From: Macrotis lagotis
Taxonomy: Eukaryota > Chordata > Mammalia > Peramelemorphia > Peramelidae
NCBI RefSeq assembly: GCF_037893015.1
Contig: NC_133658.1
Location: 886,738,977-886,802,976 of the forward strand
Direction: 5' to 3'
Length of the DNA: 64,000 nt
In this document: one piece after another, positions 30,628-42,139 of the stretch
Layout of the letters: each line of letters opens with the position of its first letter
Position numbering within the stretch: position 1 is the stretch's first letter
Program-made: the position numbers and the translations under genes
The notes under the pieces: model-generated
Seen by the model: only the letters and a program-made list of their open reading frames with translations
Database searches by the model: none
What the model was told of the DNA's origin: nothing

Positions 30628-30779
30628 GAGAGGAGAGAACTAATGCCCTGAGACTGGAGCATTCCTTCCTAGAGGAGAAAGCTGACTGAATTCCCTAATC
30701 TAAAGAGGCTAAGCTCTGAGGTTCTATAAAATTGGGAAAGCCTCTCATGACTCTTTCCCCCCATTTCCAATCCCTTTTT

Positions 30780-30910
30780 TTGTCTATTATCTTCCCTCCA
30801 TTAGAGTGTAAGCTCCTTGAGGGCAGATGCTATCTTTCTTTTTCTTAATTGTATCCCTAGGACATAGCAAATTGTAGACACTTAAAATGTTTATTGCATT
30901 GAAGTCTCTG
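30780..30910 (+). mobile_element. L2-like 3' end
   Basis: TTAGAGTGTAAGCTCCTTG, GGGCAGATGCTATCTTTC and AATGTTTATTGCATTGAA. Confidence 0.75.
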
Positions 30911-31260
30911 TCACTTTTTAAAGTATAGAAAATAAGGAAAACAATAAATAAAGCCCCTATTGGTAACATTTGCTGGTTTCTGAGGAGTAAATGTACACAT
31001 TGAAAAGCTAACAATCAGTTCTCCTAAGCCACTGTAAACTAGTCCCCAGCCTTCATTTTCTCCCAAGGTCATTGGATTTATAGGAAGATTCATCACAGAA
31101 AACTGTGGAACTGGGATTCTTTGGCTTGGGGAAGAAGGTTTGAGGGTCAAGTTAGTGCCAAACAAGAGAAGGGGCAGAATGAGGACCATAATCAATTCTC
31201 TGACTTTACTGAGGATCATGAGAGCAGAAATGACTGAAATCATCACTGGAGATTTAGTTT
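30911..31260. other. Unique sequence, no feature recognised
   Basis: Two overlapping open frames (31140-31376 plus; 30911-31246 minus) show no domain and run into repeats. Confidence 0.4.
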
Positions 31261-31268
31261 ATACACAT

Positions 31269-31308
<40 letters not shown>

Positions 31309-31487
31309 TAGGCACTTACACACACACCAGACACCCACTCACCATACCCACTCACACCACACATATACTTATATAAAGCACATACATCAAACCCACTTAC
31401 ACACAGCACTAGACAATACCCACACACACCCACATACATCTACACATACATCACACATACACAAACATACACATACATACACATACA
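31261..31487. repeat. AC-rich degenerate minisatellite
   Basis: Pure (CA)n at 31269-31302, then ~185 bp of ACAC, CCACTCAC and ACATACAT variants. Confidence 0.9.
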
Positions 31488-31864
31488 GAGTCTTAGCTAC
31501 CTGACTGTCAGTGATAGGGTACCTGATGAGGGAGACTGTGTAATGATGATAAAGCCCTGGTTTTCTCTAGTTCCCCTATAAAGCTGATGGTGCTTTCAAG
31601 CTATCACAATTACATTTCTCCTTCCCATTGCCTCCTTGTCCAAGTAGGCAGAACCCGAATGAAGGCTCCAGACACTCCATTTGGTCTTCAGTTCTATACA
31701 CTGAGCTGCCAACTCCTTGTCTGACATGACTTGGGGGGGCACTACCTCAATGTAGGGGAAGGGACCAGATGATCTTTGGAGGTTATTTCACTTGGAGAAC
31801 AGGATTAGGTCATCTTCTGCTTTTGTGTACCATTTAGGGACACATAATTCCCCAGGACTGAAAT
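31488..31864. other. Unique sequence
   Basis: No repeat recognised and no coding signal. Confidence 0.35.
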
Positions 31865-32335
31865 GAACTCCTCTCTACCATTCCTTAAAATTCACCTCCA
31901 GCCTTCAAAGCACAGGTCAGGAGCAGCTTCTTATACAACTCCTTTCCTGATTCTTTGTTCTTTGTTCTCTTTCCCTTTTGAAATCATATCATATCACTTC
32001 ATGAATGCTTTACGGTTCCTTCTCTTGGTACATCCAGTATCCCTCCCTGCTCCTCCTCTCCCCCCCCCAAATCCTTTAGCTTGGGGTTACTTGCTTTTTT
32101 GTCTCAATACCCCCCCAGTGCTTAGCAAGATGAGAAGCACATAATATGTGCTAATAAATATTTATGGAACTGAATATGACCTCATAGAATTGTAGCTCTA
32201 GTCTTGAAGGGCCCCTAAAGATCCAACCTACTCAGTTATAGATGAAGAAATAGAATCCTATGGAGGTAAAATGACTTATACATAATCATATAGGCAGTAA
32301 TTTGAAGGGCTGAAGTCATGTGACTTCACTTTCAT
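31865..32335. mobile_element. L2-like 3' region then E-type repeat
   Basis: L2-like 31865-32175 (CCAGCCTTCAAAGCACAGG, TTATACAACTCCTTTCC, GTGCTAATAAATATTTATGG). Minus E-type 32180-32335 (CTTGAAGGGCCCCTAAAG, GATGAAGAAATAGAATC). Confidence 0.65.
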
Positions 32336-32639
32336 CACTTTTTTCCATAGCAAAAACAACAACATAAACACATAACAATTTATCTTTGTATTGCAATTTC
32401 AGGTATACAAAAGGGCTTTTGTTACCATATCCAGGTGAAGTTGGTACTTTAACTTTCTTTTACAGAAACCCAATTGACTTGGCTGGAGTGTATCTGAATC
32501 AGGATTCTAACCTAGGTCTCTCTGGAATCCAAGTCTACCTACAAACCTAGGGATTACAGGTGAAAATTCTCTTTAGCTAGACAAGGAGAACCCCAACCTT
32601 TGTTGTGTTCAGTGTCTGCTGAAACCCAAGGACTCCTTT
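32336..32639. other. Decayed repeat, unassigned
   Basis: CAATTGACTTGGCTGGAG and GGATTCTAACCTAGGTCTC suggest a decayed reversed MIR-like body; not secure. Confidence 0.3.
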
Positions 32640-32780
32640 TCAGGATCATTTTTTAAGTGCATAAAATACATTGTATGGGATTACAATGAAAACCAATTAT
32701 AATAAAAGGCAGTTATCAAAACAACAATATATTTACAGGACCTGGATTAAAAAAAATATAAACAAAGTCAACTCGGGTCC
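32640..32780. repeat. AT-rich interspersed repeat, family not recognised
   Basis: GGGATTACAATGAAAACCAAT and GGCAGTTATCAAAACAAC parallel 42865-42960 and 425-552. Confidence 0.5.
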
Positions 32781-33152
32781 TGGTTAAAAAATACTAAGCA
32801 GTTGATTTTTTTCTTTATTCTTGTCCAGTCCCCAGCTTCAGCTACCTTGCTCAGCATTATTTATCTTGCAAACTCAGAGATCAGGGGTTTTGCTGCCCAC
32901 TCAAAAGATCCAGAGCATTGAGGCCACATGAAAGGAAGACTTGGGTGTGGCAACTGGTAGTAGATGGATCCAGCCTTGGAAGTAGACATTCAGGGGGAGA
33001 CCAGCTTCTGCTTTGTGAGAGAAGCCACACAAAGGGCTAAGTTTATACATTCATTTTGTTGTAGAGGAGAGAATTTAAATAGCTTTCTAAAAGGTATTTT
33101 TATCAACGACTTTTCAAGACTCCTTGAAAGGGCTTTCCTCCCCCTCCTGCAT

Positions 33153-33228
<76 letters not shown>

Positions 33229-33654
33229 GGGAAGGGGTTTCCCACAGTAGTAAAAAACAAGACAAAAATGTCTGGGTTCAGCCTACACTGGATCCAGGGG
33301 GTTTGTCAAATCACTGCAATTATTTTACAGGCCAATTTCATTTGATCTCAAATTCAGATTACTAACTTCCAGTGGCAGCCACATTCTGATAGAGATTTAG
33401 CATGTGCTTTGTTCTGCTCAGGGTTCTACTAGAAACTGTCCAAAGAGAACCACAGAGAGATGCCCTTCTTTTGATCTCAGGAAATTTGAGATTCACCTAC
33501 TCCATGATATTCCCACTTGGGTTTTTTAGGCTATGGAGGAGCGAAACCTCATGCTCCCTCCAAAGGAAACAATAGATTTGGAGTCCCGATCCTGTGTTTC
33601 CTTGAAGAAATCACCTTAAGTCCTCTGCCCCTTAGATTTCCTCATCTGTAAATT
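32781..33654. other. Unique sequence around a (CT)n tract
   Basis: (CT)n at 33155-33224, about 35 units. Flanks are non-repetitive. The open frames across the tract (up to 133 codons) are repeat-driven. Confidence 0.6.
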
Positions 33655-33960
33655 AAGGGCAGGAAAGGAGAGGCCTTTGTGGCACAGTGGAATGAGTACA
33701 GGACTTCTTACCATGTAGACATGGGTTCCAATACTATCTCTGACACTTATTAGCTTCATAAGTAGGGGCAAGTCATTTTAATTCTCTGAGACTCAGTTTC
33801 CTCCTTTGTAAAATGGAAATAACAACTGAAGTGCCTGTCTCATGTGGTTACTGTGAGATTGTATTAAATGAGATTGTATACTTTGAAATATCTAAATTTC
33901 TAATTGAAATGGAAATCTTAGTTATTATTTTAGAAGTGTTGGTTTCATCATTTTCTAATT
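33655..33960 (+). mobile_element. MIR-like SINE
   Basis: TTTGTGGCACAGTGGAATGAG head, GGGTTCCAATACTATCTC, CTCAGTTTCCTCCTTTG and GGTTACTGTGAGATTG. Confidence 0.8.
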
Positions 33961-34109
33961 CATCACATAATAATTCTATAATCCAATAGCTCCTAATCAA
34001 GTCATCTCTAGAGCCATAGACTTTATAGTCACCAGAGAAGAGGTTCTCCAAGGAAGGGAGCAAAAGAAGTCAAGAGCCTTTTCCATCTACTTTCTAGGGC
34101 TTATAGCTA

Positions 34110-34400
34110 CACAAAGACTTATATAATCTCAGAACTGGAAGGGACCTGTTTAGTTCAGCCTGTCTATGAACAGAATTCCAACATGTATCCATGCAGATGA
34201 TATTTGGACACTTTGAGCAATGAAATGCTCATCAGCCATTGAAGCAACTCATTCAACGGACAGTTCCAAAGATAGTTTCCCTTATGTAGAACTATTTTCC
34301 ATTCTCAAACATCTACATATAACTATTAATTTTATCTGGGCAGAGCAAAATAAATCTAATCACTCTTCCATGAGATAGCCCTTTAAATAGAAACTAGATA
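34110..34400 (-). mobile_element. CR1/L3-like LINE fragment
   Basis: CAGAACTGGAAGGGACCTG, CAACGGACAGTTCC, AAGATAGTTTCCCTTATG and ATAAATCTAATCACTCTTCC in antisense CR1/L3 order. Confidence 0.65.
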
Positions 34401-34985
34401 TCAGTAATAGCTCATAATAATTAACATCTATAAAGCACCTACTATGGGCTAGGCCTATGCTAAGTTCTTTATAAATAAGTCAATTGATTTTCATGACAAT
34501 CCTGGATATTGTGTGCTGCTATGATCTTCATTTTACAAATGAGAAAATTAAGATAGACAAAGGCTAAGCAGGGTCACACAATAAAGGTCTGAAGAGAGAT
34601 TTCAAAAGAATTCAAGTTTTCCTGACTGAAGTCCTAGGGCTCTATACTTGTGCCAACTAATAAATCCAATTCCATTGCTTTACAGTTGAGAAAAGTGAGA
34701 CCAAAAGAGGTTGTGACCTTCTTTAAAGTCATACAGGTTATTTCCATCAAAGGCAAGATTTGAACCCAGATCCTCTGACCCCCGAATTGTTGCTGTTTTT
34801 ACTGTCTCACACTGCTTCCTTGAGTCACTTAATTATACACTCCCCTGTTTTGGTCTTTAATATCTCACTTGTGCTAACCAGATTGCCAAGCCCAGGAGGA
34901 CTGGACACCTTTCTCACATTTTTGTATACCCTTTATCTCCACCAGATATTTAGTAGATAATAAAGAAATTTATTTAGATTGAATC
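34401..34985. mobile_element. MIR-like, E-type and L2-like fragments in series
   Basis: Minus MIR-like 34401-34660 (TTCATTTTACAAATGAGAAA). Minus E-type 34661-34815 (GATTTGAACCCAGATCC). L2-like end 34816-34985 (TTTTGTATACCCTTTATC, AGATAATAAAGAAATTT). Confidence 0.65.
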
Positions 34986-35059
34986 ACATTCAGGAAATGG
35001 ACAACCTACTGTTCACTTGGTCTGGAATCCCACAGTTCAAGAGTCCACAACCATGGGAA

Positions 35060-35600
35060 AAGCCAAGAACAGCTAAGTGGGATGACTGCCTCTATGGTAT
35101 GATTTGTGTTGATTACAATGAAAGGGCAATGGTTGAGCTGATAGATCTCACAGTTGTAAGGTTCAAATGAGAAAACATATATAAGGTGCTTTGTGAACTC
35201 TAAAATGCCTAAATAAGTGTCCTTTGTTATTGTTGTGGTTGTTGCTATCATCAGCAGTAGCAGCATTCTCATCACCCTAGCATGCTCTCATAGGTAGGGA
35301 CCTGGTCTTAAAGTCAGGAAGACCAGAGTCCAAGACCTATGATCTTTTCTGTCTGTGTGACACTGGACAATTAATGAACCTCACAAGACTCTAGGAAATA
35401 CTCTAAGGTCATAATTTACAGAGAAGGTACCTATTGGCATTAATGGAGGGAGCTTCCTCACCTGGAAGTTCTCTAAACTAATGAAATCAAAGGTCCAGTC
35501 TTTCCTGCTCCAATTATCACCACCACCACCAGCAGCATCATTAGCATCACCATCCCTCGAGGTCCAGCTAAGACTTGAATTTCCCAACCACTTTGCCCTT
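35060..35600 (+). mobile_element. MIR-like fragments
   Basis: 35060-35260 holds a MIR 3' end (GGTGCTTTGTGAACTC, TTGTTATTGTTGTGG). 35290-35480 holds a head and body (TCTTAAAGTCAGGAAGACC) with the TTACAGAGAAGGTACC tail segment. CACCACCACC at 35519-35532. Confidence 0.55.
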
Positions 35601-36060
35601 TCCCATCCAACTCAATAACCATCCCTCCTTATTTGCATTCCTTTAAACAATGAAGAAGTGATTAGAAGTTTTAATTGTTTCTGGAAACTTTGAAGCCTTA
35701 GAGCTGTGTGAAAGGCCTACTTTAAATGTTTCACAATAACAGGGCTGAGAACAAATTCCAGACTTAATTTATCCAAGAACTTGTTAAAATTCCCTCTGTG
35801 CAGTCACTGAAGGAATGTGCTTTTGAAGTCATTTACTTACCAATAAATTACAATGGTCTGAAATCATTAGCAGCAAAGTAAATTGTTTTAATTGATCTGA
35901 ACTTCCTTACGACCCAAGAACTTTGTTTCTGGGCAACTGCACTCTCTAAAGGTCTAAAATAACAAATTAATCCTGCCTGAGTCCTGTCATCTCTGGAATG
36001 ATCCTCTCCCAGAAGCTCTGGTAGAAAGGGAATTGATTGGGAGAGATTTGGCCAAAAGAT
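35601..36060. other. Repeat-free block, strong conserved-element candidate
   Basis: AT-rich, CpG-poor and non-repetitive. Motifs: ATTTGCAT (octamer, 35631-35638), TTTTAATTG twice, TTACAATGG, CAATAAATTACAATGG. No open frame of note. Confidence 0.5.
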
Positions 36061-36269
36061 ATTAAGAATAAAGGAAGAATACTCTAAGCTTGGGCATCTG
36101 TCTGCTGAGTTTCATTTGTTAGGGCTACCTGATGGGCTGAGTTGTGGAAAGAAGAGAATTAGAAGAAGGGACATTGTACTATTTAATCACCTGGGGCAAA
36201 GAGACCCTCAGAAGAGATTTTCAAAATCAGAGTACTTTGGAAGAGAATTGAGATGTTTTCTGAGCAGAT

Positions 36270-36400
36270 AGACCATTCAGTCCAATAAGTATTTATTTAG
36301 CATCTGCTAGGTGCTCTGCTAGGCAGCAGGAATATAAACAGAAAATAGAAAATCATTCCTACTCTCCTGGAGTTTCTGTTTTATAGGGTATTTCTTGATG
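36270..36400 (+). repeat. F-type interspersed repeat
   Basis: AATAAGTATTTATTTAGCATC, GGTGCTCTGCTAGGC, and CTCTCCTGGAGTTTCTG. Confidence 0.6.
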
Positions 36401-37549
36401 AAAATATACTCTTTCAGCTTCAGAGTACCCAGTACTAGATGGAGAGTGGCCCTTATATAATCTCTTGTGAAAAAGATTATATGGTAGAACTACATGGCAG
36501 CATGGACATGGGCCAAGAAAATTTTGGTTTCTAGGAAAATCAAGATGGTGTCCTAGGTCATATACCTCTATGAAGCTAGGACATCTGTGGAAGCTTTGCC
36601 TCTTCTCCCTTAGTTTTAGGCAACTGGGGGATCAAATGGGGGAATATTCCTGGAGGGATAACAGAGGTAGTGCATGGTGGCCACTACTTGTCTGTAGGTG
36701 TTGCTTTGAGGCATCACTGTATCATAAGGGCCTAGATCTAAATTTCAACATTCATTTAATTCAAACTCTTCATTTCACAGTAAGAAAAATTGAGGACAAT
36801 AAAAGTGGAGTGACATTCTCAGGTTACACACATCGGATGTGGCAGTGCTTACATTTGAACTCGATGTGGAAAGTCTAAACCCAGTACTGTTTCCTCAGCA
36901 TCCTTCTTCCTGTGTATGGAATTGGCTGCTCTGTTAGGATCTTTCATTTCTTCCTTCTTCCTCCATTGTTCTTGATTGACATACAAGACATTTACTACTG
37001 TTTTATAGGGTATATATGATACTACTCAGGCATTTGCAGATAGACTATAGTGATGGCCATATCCAAGTTGTAGTGATCATTTTATTCAATTTCTGTATGA
37101 TTACAGCCTGTCTGGTTGCTTAAATTCTTTCCAACCATGGACAGGGCTTTCTGGTAGAAGCCAAAGCTGGTTCAATATGTAGGAAGCCCCCAAAAGGTAG
37201 AAACACCCCCCCCATCCCCTTAGAGCAGGTAAGAATCCCAGGGATGAGTGGTGGCTGCTCCAAGGTTGGAGACCTGAGGCAATATCCCAAACACAAAGAA
37301 GACTGTGATTGATGTGAGCTAAGTCAAATAGAGAGGCAAGGGGATCCCACAAATCCCCTCTGCACACAGCCCTGCCTTCTCTTGCCAGCATAATGAAAGG
37401 CTGACCAAACAAGATAATGGAAGGACTCCCACCAAACTGCCTTTAGAGAAGGCTGGGTCACAAACTAACACAATAGTTTATCTTTCCAGCACTAACAGAG
37501 GGGAAACTAAGCAGAGAATCATTTACATATTAGAAAATTTATGATTTTA
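36401..37549. other. Mostly unique, one minus MIR/E-type fragment
   Basis: 36725-36880 keeps TTTCATTTAATTCAAACTC and CATTTGAACTCGATG remnants. 36890-37549 has no repeat I recognise; C-rich run near 37206-37214. Confidence 0.4.
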
Positions 37550-37840
37550 TGAATCTTGGCTCAAAGATTTAGAGGCAGGAAGGACCTTAGAGGCCATCAA
37601 GTTTGACCCTTCCCCCTAATTTTGCAGTTTAGGAAACTAAGATCCAAAGAGGACTATCATTTAGAGCTGAAAGGGACCAACTGGTTCAGTCCCCTTCCTA
37701 TCCCCTCCCATTTTATGATGCAAAACTGAGGCTTAGAGAAAGAGAAGCTATTTGATCAAGAGAGAAAGTAGCAGAGATGGGATTCAAATCTAGGTCCTCT
37801 ACCTTTAAATCTATTCCTTTTCCCTTGCACCATGCTTCTT
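37550..37840 (-). repeat. Two E-type repeats in tandem
   Basis: GAAGGACCTTAGAGGCCATC (37587) and GAGCTGAAAGGGACCAAC (37664) mark two heads. The second continues to GGATTCAAATCTAGGTCC and CTTGCACCATGCTTC. Confidence 0.7.
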
Positions 37841-38129
37841 CCAACTGGAAGGAAAAAAGTCTTGGGGATGGGGAGTCACCCAGCTTGATCTGAAATACAG
37901 TACTTATCTCTCTGCCACAGAATTTTCTCAGTTTAGGAAACTCCAGTCATCAAAATGGATCAAAATCCATTAATAATAACTTTGGAAGCAAATCATAGGG
38001 AATCCTCCTAAAGTAGGTCACATAACTAGTAAGTGATTAATGTAGGATTTCAACCAAGGTTGAGCATCTCTTGTTGGGGTGAATGAGGACTTTGGTTCTC
38101 TGGAGGCCCAAAGTCTTCCTATGCAGGGT
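37841..38129. other. Unique or decayed sequence
   Basis: AGGTCACATAACTAGTAAGTG near 38017 suggests a decayed SINE body; otherwise nothing. Confidence 0.35.
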
Positions 38130-38960
38130 GGCTTGTCTTTTTATCCACCTCTACCTCATCGCTCCCATTTGTCTCCCACATTCAATCTCTCATCACCTCT
38201 CACTTGAGCTATTGCATTAGTCTCTGAATTGGTTGCTCTGCCACCATTCTCTTCTGACTTCAATCCAATCTCCAAAGGACTGCCAAATTGTGATCCCTAA
38301 AACAGTCACTAGCCACTCTTTTTCAAAAATCTTAGGTGGCTTCCTATTGGCTCCAGGATAAAATACATAGCCAAATTCTGTCCTTTAAAGCCTCTAAAGT
38401 GTGTCTCCTACCTTTCATCCTCTCTAGTCTTCTATTTTATCATTCCCTTTAACACCCTCTCTGTTTCTGTCAACTTGGCCTAATTGCTTGCTCCCTAGTC
38501 CCTTTGTACTCTCCTTTGCTCAAATGGTTTGCCCCCATATCCCCCATTCCTAGAATTCAATTCAATTTAATCCATCAAGACATTTATTGAGTGTCAAACA
38601 CTGGGGTGTTTTACATAAAAACCAGATGGTCTCTGCCCTCAAGGAGCTCATAGTCTAATAAGGTAGACAGCAAACAGATATGTACCCACAAGCTAGATAC
38701 AGGGTAAGTAGGGAATAATCAACAGAGGAAAGGCACTAGAATTTAGAGGGCTTGGGGAAGCCTTCCTGTAGGAAGTGCCCATGTTGCATTTTCCCAGTAG
38801 AATATAAAAAAACATTATTTGTACAAAATGAGAATAAATAAATATTAAATATTTAAAAAAGAACATAAACTCCTTAAGGGCAGGCACTATTTCATTTCTG
38901 ACTTTTTATCCTCATTTAGTTCCTGGTGTGTGAGGCACTTGTTAAAAGCTTCTGTAATGG
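38130..38960 (+). mobile_element. L2-like LINE split by an F-type repeat
   Basis: 38130-38555 is the longest L2-like stretch here (TATTGCATTAGTCTCTG, GTGGCTTCCTATTGGC, AATGGTTTGCCCCCATATCC). The F-type copy 38560-38857 (CATTTATTGAGTGTC, CTCAAGGAGCTCATAGTC) interrupts it. The L2 end resumes at 38858 (CATAAACTCCTTAAGGGCAG). Confidence 0.75.
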
Positions 38961-39180
38961 AATAGGAGATAGAAGAGATCTTAGTGACCATTGAGCTCAA
39001 CCTTCTCTCTCTCTCTCTCTTTTTTTTTTTACAGATTAGGAAATTTAGAAATTAAAAGACCAGAGAAAAAGTCCCAAGAAATTAAAAGACATACTCAAGT
39101 TAAACAGGGATTAAGCATCTCAGTTAGGATTTGCACCCAGCTCTTGTGACTTGAAATCTAGCCCTTCATCCACTGCCCTA
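38961..39180 (-). repeat. E-type repeat with internal (CT)n/T-run
   Basis: GAAGAGATCTTAGTGACC, then (CT)n and T10 at 39005-39030, then ACAGATTAGGAAATTTAG and TTTGCACCCAGCTC. A short duplicated AGAAATTAAAAGAC occurs at 39048 and 39077. Confidence 0.65.
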
Positions 39181-39299
39181 ATGACTTGTGACCTGGGAAG
39201 GTTAGAAGATAAACAATGTTCTGGGTAAGGTAGCTAGGAGGAGAGGAGAGTATTCCAAAAAAGAGATTTTTTTTCCTAGTTCCCCCATGAAACAAGAGA

Positions 39300-39680
39300 T
39301 GGAGGAAGCCAGAGCTTGGTCCCCACAGCCAAATCCACTAATCTCTCAGAGGAAACAAATGTTAATGGGCACCACTTAAAATGGAAAGGGAGTCTATTTC
39401 TCCTTAACTGTCTCTGGCTGCACAAAATTCTGAGAAGCTATTGAAGGTAAATTGCTGGGTTTCCAATTTTAAAGCTGCACTTATCCAAGCACGATCAGTC
39501 TTCTCTGATAGTGGCAGAAAATAATAAGAGGCTGATTCCAACTTGCCGGAGTGCCCAATAATGCTGGGGCTATCACATCCCCATTTCATTATGGCAAGAC
39601 AAAGTGCCCTTTAAACAAGTTTATTGATATGAGAAATTGCCCCAATCACTTTCCTTTGTGTGAATCCCCTCCTGGATTTG
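39300..39680. other. Repeat-free block, conserved-element candidate
   Basis: Non-repetitive, with CCAATTTTAAAGC, CCAATAATGC, TTTATTGATATGAG and CAATCACTTTCC. No coding signal. Confidence 0.45.
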
Positions 39681-39699
39681 GCTCTGGCTGGTGATGCTG

Positions 39700-39910
39700 T
39701 ATCCTGAAGGGTGTTGCCCAGATGGATGGCGGGATGACAAGGGGCACAAGATTTGGACTCAGATGACCCAGTGCTTCAGTGAGGTCTTGGCTAAGTTCTC
39801 GCTGAGTGACCTTGGACAAGCTGTTTGCCTTCTTCTAGACTTCAGTTTCCCCAACCAGCAAATGAGAGGTTGAAGGGAAAGACATGAATCAGATAATCCT
39901 CAAATCTCTT
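39700..39910 (+). mobile_element. MIR-like SINE, decayed
   Basis: GATTTGGACTCAGATGACC, GAGTGACCTTGGACAAGC and TTCAGTTTCCCCAACC. Confidence 0.65.
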
Positions 39911-39924
39911 CTGGCTCTTAGCAT

Positions 39925-40540
39925 TCTGGATTCTGAGAATTGGGAGGGACCTCATGCAGTGGGTTACATATTGGACAAGTGGACATCTAGCCTTAGTTTG
40001 AATACCTCCAGTACATTCCACAGTAAAAAATCAGAAGAAAATTTCTTTACCTTAAGGCTAAATGTGTCTCTTTTCAACTGTTGCCCATCACTCCTGGTTT
40101 TGCATATGAGCTTTGCTATGTTACAAGGGCATGGCTGTTCCTTAGGAATAACAGAATATTCTGAGATGCAAGGTTGTTTCTGGGACCTTATACTCATTGA
40201 GTGACAACTTTTCATGAATAGAACCTCACTTTCCAATGTTCCCCAGTCCCTTGGAAGCTTTAATTCTAGAGGGTGGGGACAAGAGGAGTACTCACTATGG
40301 TAGCCCATTGGGTAGGGAGGACAGTAGGAAAGAAATCTCTATTACAAGAGGGCAACTTCAGATAAAAGATGTCTGGCATTCATGAGGGTCCCAGAGGTCA
40401 AGATGGAGAGCAATGAATGGAAACCACAGAAAGGCAAATATCCTAATCAAATGAGCTGTCCCAAAGTGGAATGGAACTATGTAAGGTTTTTCCTTTCTCA
40501 CATCTGGGAGGTTCTTCAAGTGAGGGGCTGGAAATACTAT
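39925..40540. mobile_element. CR1/L3-like fragments in both orientations
   Basis: Antisense fragment 39925-40200 (TTGGGAGGGACCTCATG, AAATTTCTTTACCTTAAGG). Sense fragment 40385-40540 (CCAAAGTGGAATGGAAC, GGGAGGTTCTTCAAG). Together they form a loose inverted arrangement. Confidence 0.55.
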
Positions 40541-40551
40541 TGAGGAAATTT

Positions 40552-40597
40552 TTGTTAAAATAAAGGTTAAATTTTTGTTAAAGTAAAGATCTCTGAG
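40552..40597. repeat. Short tandem duplication (~22 bp x2)
   Basis: TTTTTGTTAAAATAAAGGTTAAA followed by TTTTTGTTAAAGTAAAG, differing by one base in the shared part. Confidence 0.85.
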
Positions 40598-40664
40598 GTT
40601 CCTTCAAGAACTAAGATGCAGTGGTTCAGGATTAGTGGACTGTCAAGTTAGGGAGGAGGGCTGC

Positions 40665-40850
40665 CATTAGGGAAGGCAGTATGGGATTGGCTCTCAAGTC
40701 AGCAGACCTGGGTTTGAATCTTACCTCTGATGCTTGCTCCCATTATCAGGTTGGACAAGGTAATTTACCTTGAATTTTTAGTTTCTTCATCTATAAAAAG
40801 ATTGTCTCTAAGGTCTTTTCCAACTTGAGATCTATGAGCTTATGACCCTA
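40665..40850 (+). mobile_element. MIR-like SINE
   Basis: GGCAGTATGGGATTGGC head, CCTGGGTTTGAATC, TTTAGTTTCTTCATC; ends CCAACTTGAGATCTATGA. Confidence 0.7.
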
Positions 40851-41123
40851 TGCCAGGACATTAGCCTGATTTTGTGGGGGAAGAAAGTCATTTTTCCATT
40901 TTGATTTGAAAGCCAACTAGGAAGATTTTGTCTGTGGCTCTCCTCCTCAGCTCCATATCCCAGCTCTGTTCCCTATAGAGGTTTCTTTGCTTCCTTAAGA
41001 GACTCCTACAGCCAAGTGAAAAGGATCATGAATTAAGCCTTGAGGAGCATAAAGGGCAGGAAGGAATGTCCACTGAGCCCCAAGGCAGGAGCTAGGAAAT
41101 CTAGGGATGCTAGAGAGTTGGTG

Positions 41124-41126
<3 letters not shown>

Positions 41127-41181
<55 letters not shown>

Positions 41182-41187
41182 TGTGTA
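41127..41187. repeat. (GT)n microsatellite
   Basis: About 28 GT units with one A interruption near 41175. Confidence 0.97.
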
Positions 41188-41189
41188 GT

Positions 41190-41640
41190 GGGAAGGGGAA
41201 GCCAGGTGTCTCTCTCACACACTGGAGGTTTTCATTGCTCAACACTTAATGCAAAGATAAATGGAATGGAAAGGAGTGTTCCTCCCCCCTCAACCATGTA
41301 AACACAAAACTGCTGCAGACACGTAAGTAACATTAGATCTGACACAGGGAAGGTGTGAGGCATTACTCACCCTGATAAGTTTAATCTATAATTTAGCAAC
41401 GTATCATCAGAATGGAGGGGGTGAAAAAGAAAAGAGAGGAGAACCTCTTAAATAATGGTGAAAAAGATTCCACTCCGAACTCACAGATGCTCTGTGCTTA
41501 AGGTGGGCGGCTCATCCAAGGGCAGGAATTTATCCCCCACTTTTAATAATTTGATTTAGACAGATCTCAGCACTGGAGCACTTTAGAGAGAATATACTCA
41601 TCTTATCAGTCAAGCAGGGCTTGGGGGAGGAGGAGGGGAG
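41190..41640. other. Repeat-free block, conserved-element candidate
   Basis: Holds TGATAAG and CTTATCAG (GATA-type), TTTAATAATTTGATTTAG, and CTGCTGCAGACACGTAAG. No repeats between two GT tracts. Confidence 0.45.
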
Positions 41641-41682
41641 AGGGGTCTGCCATTTAATCACAATTGAAAAGCCAATGAGGTA

Positions 41683-41731
41683 CCTGCATGTGTGTCTCTA
41701 TTGTGTATGTGTGTGTACTCATGTGTGTGCT

Positions 41732-41781
<50 letters not shown>
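41683..41781. repeat. (GT)n microsatellite with degenerate flank
   Basis: Degenerate TGTGTATG at 41690-41737, then a pure (GT)n from 41738. Confidence 0.95.
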
Positions 41782-41785
<4 letters not shown>

Positions 41786-41894
41786 GAGGAGAGGATTGGT
41801 CGATCCCCCCCACCCTCCCCACTTTGGCTGCTGCTGTGCACATGGTGGAGGTTGACAGAATAGGCACAATCATGGCACCCTAGAAGCTTGGATA

Positions 41895-42045
41895 GGAAGG
41901 AATCTTTTAAGTTCATAGTACCATAGCCTGAGATGGGGAAGACACCTTGAAAGTCATCTGGTCCAGTGGTCTTGTTTTTACAGAAGCCTAGAGATGTTAA
42001 ATGACTTGTCTGAGGTCACAGAACTAGTCTGAAAATGGCAGAATG
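41895..42045 (-). repeat. E-type repeat
   Basis: CCATAGCCTGAGATGGGG, AAGTCATCTGGTCCAGTGG and TTGTCTGAGGTCACAGAAC. Confidence 0.6.
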
Positions 42046-42139
42046 ACCAAGGAGGGTGTGAGCTTGGGTGACTAAGGAGGATGTCAAGGACCTCAAAAGA
42101 AGCAGAGAAGCATGGAAAGGTTTGGAGTTACTAGATGAT

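Noticed and set aside
39925..40540. Apparent inverted repeat of CR1/L3-like sequence
   Set aside because: The two fragments cover largely different parts of the element, so they look like independent insertions rather than a hairpin.
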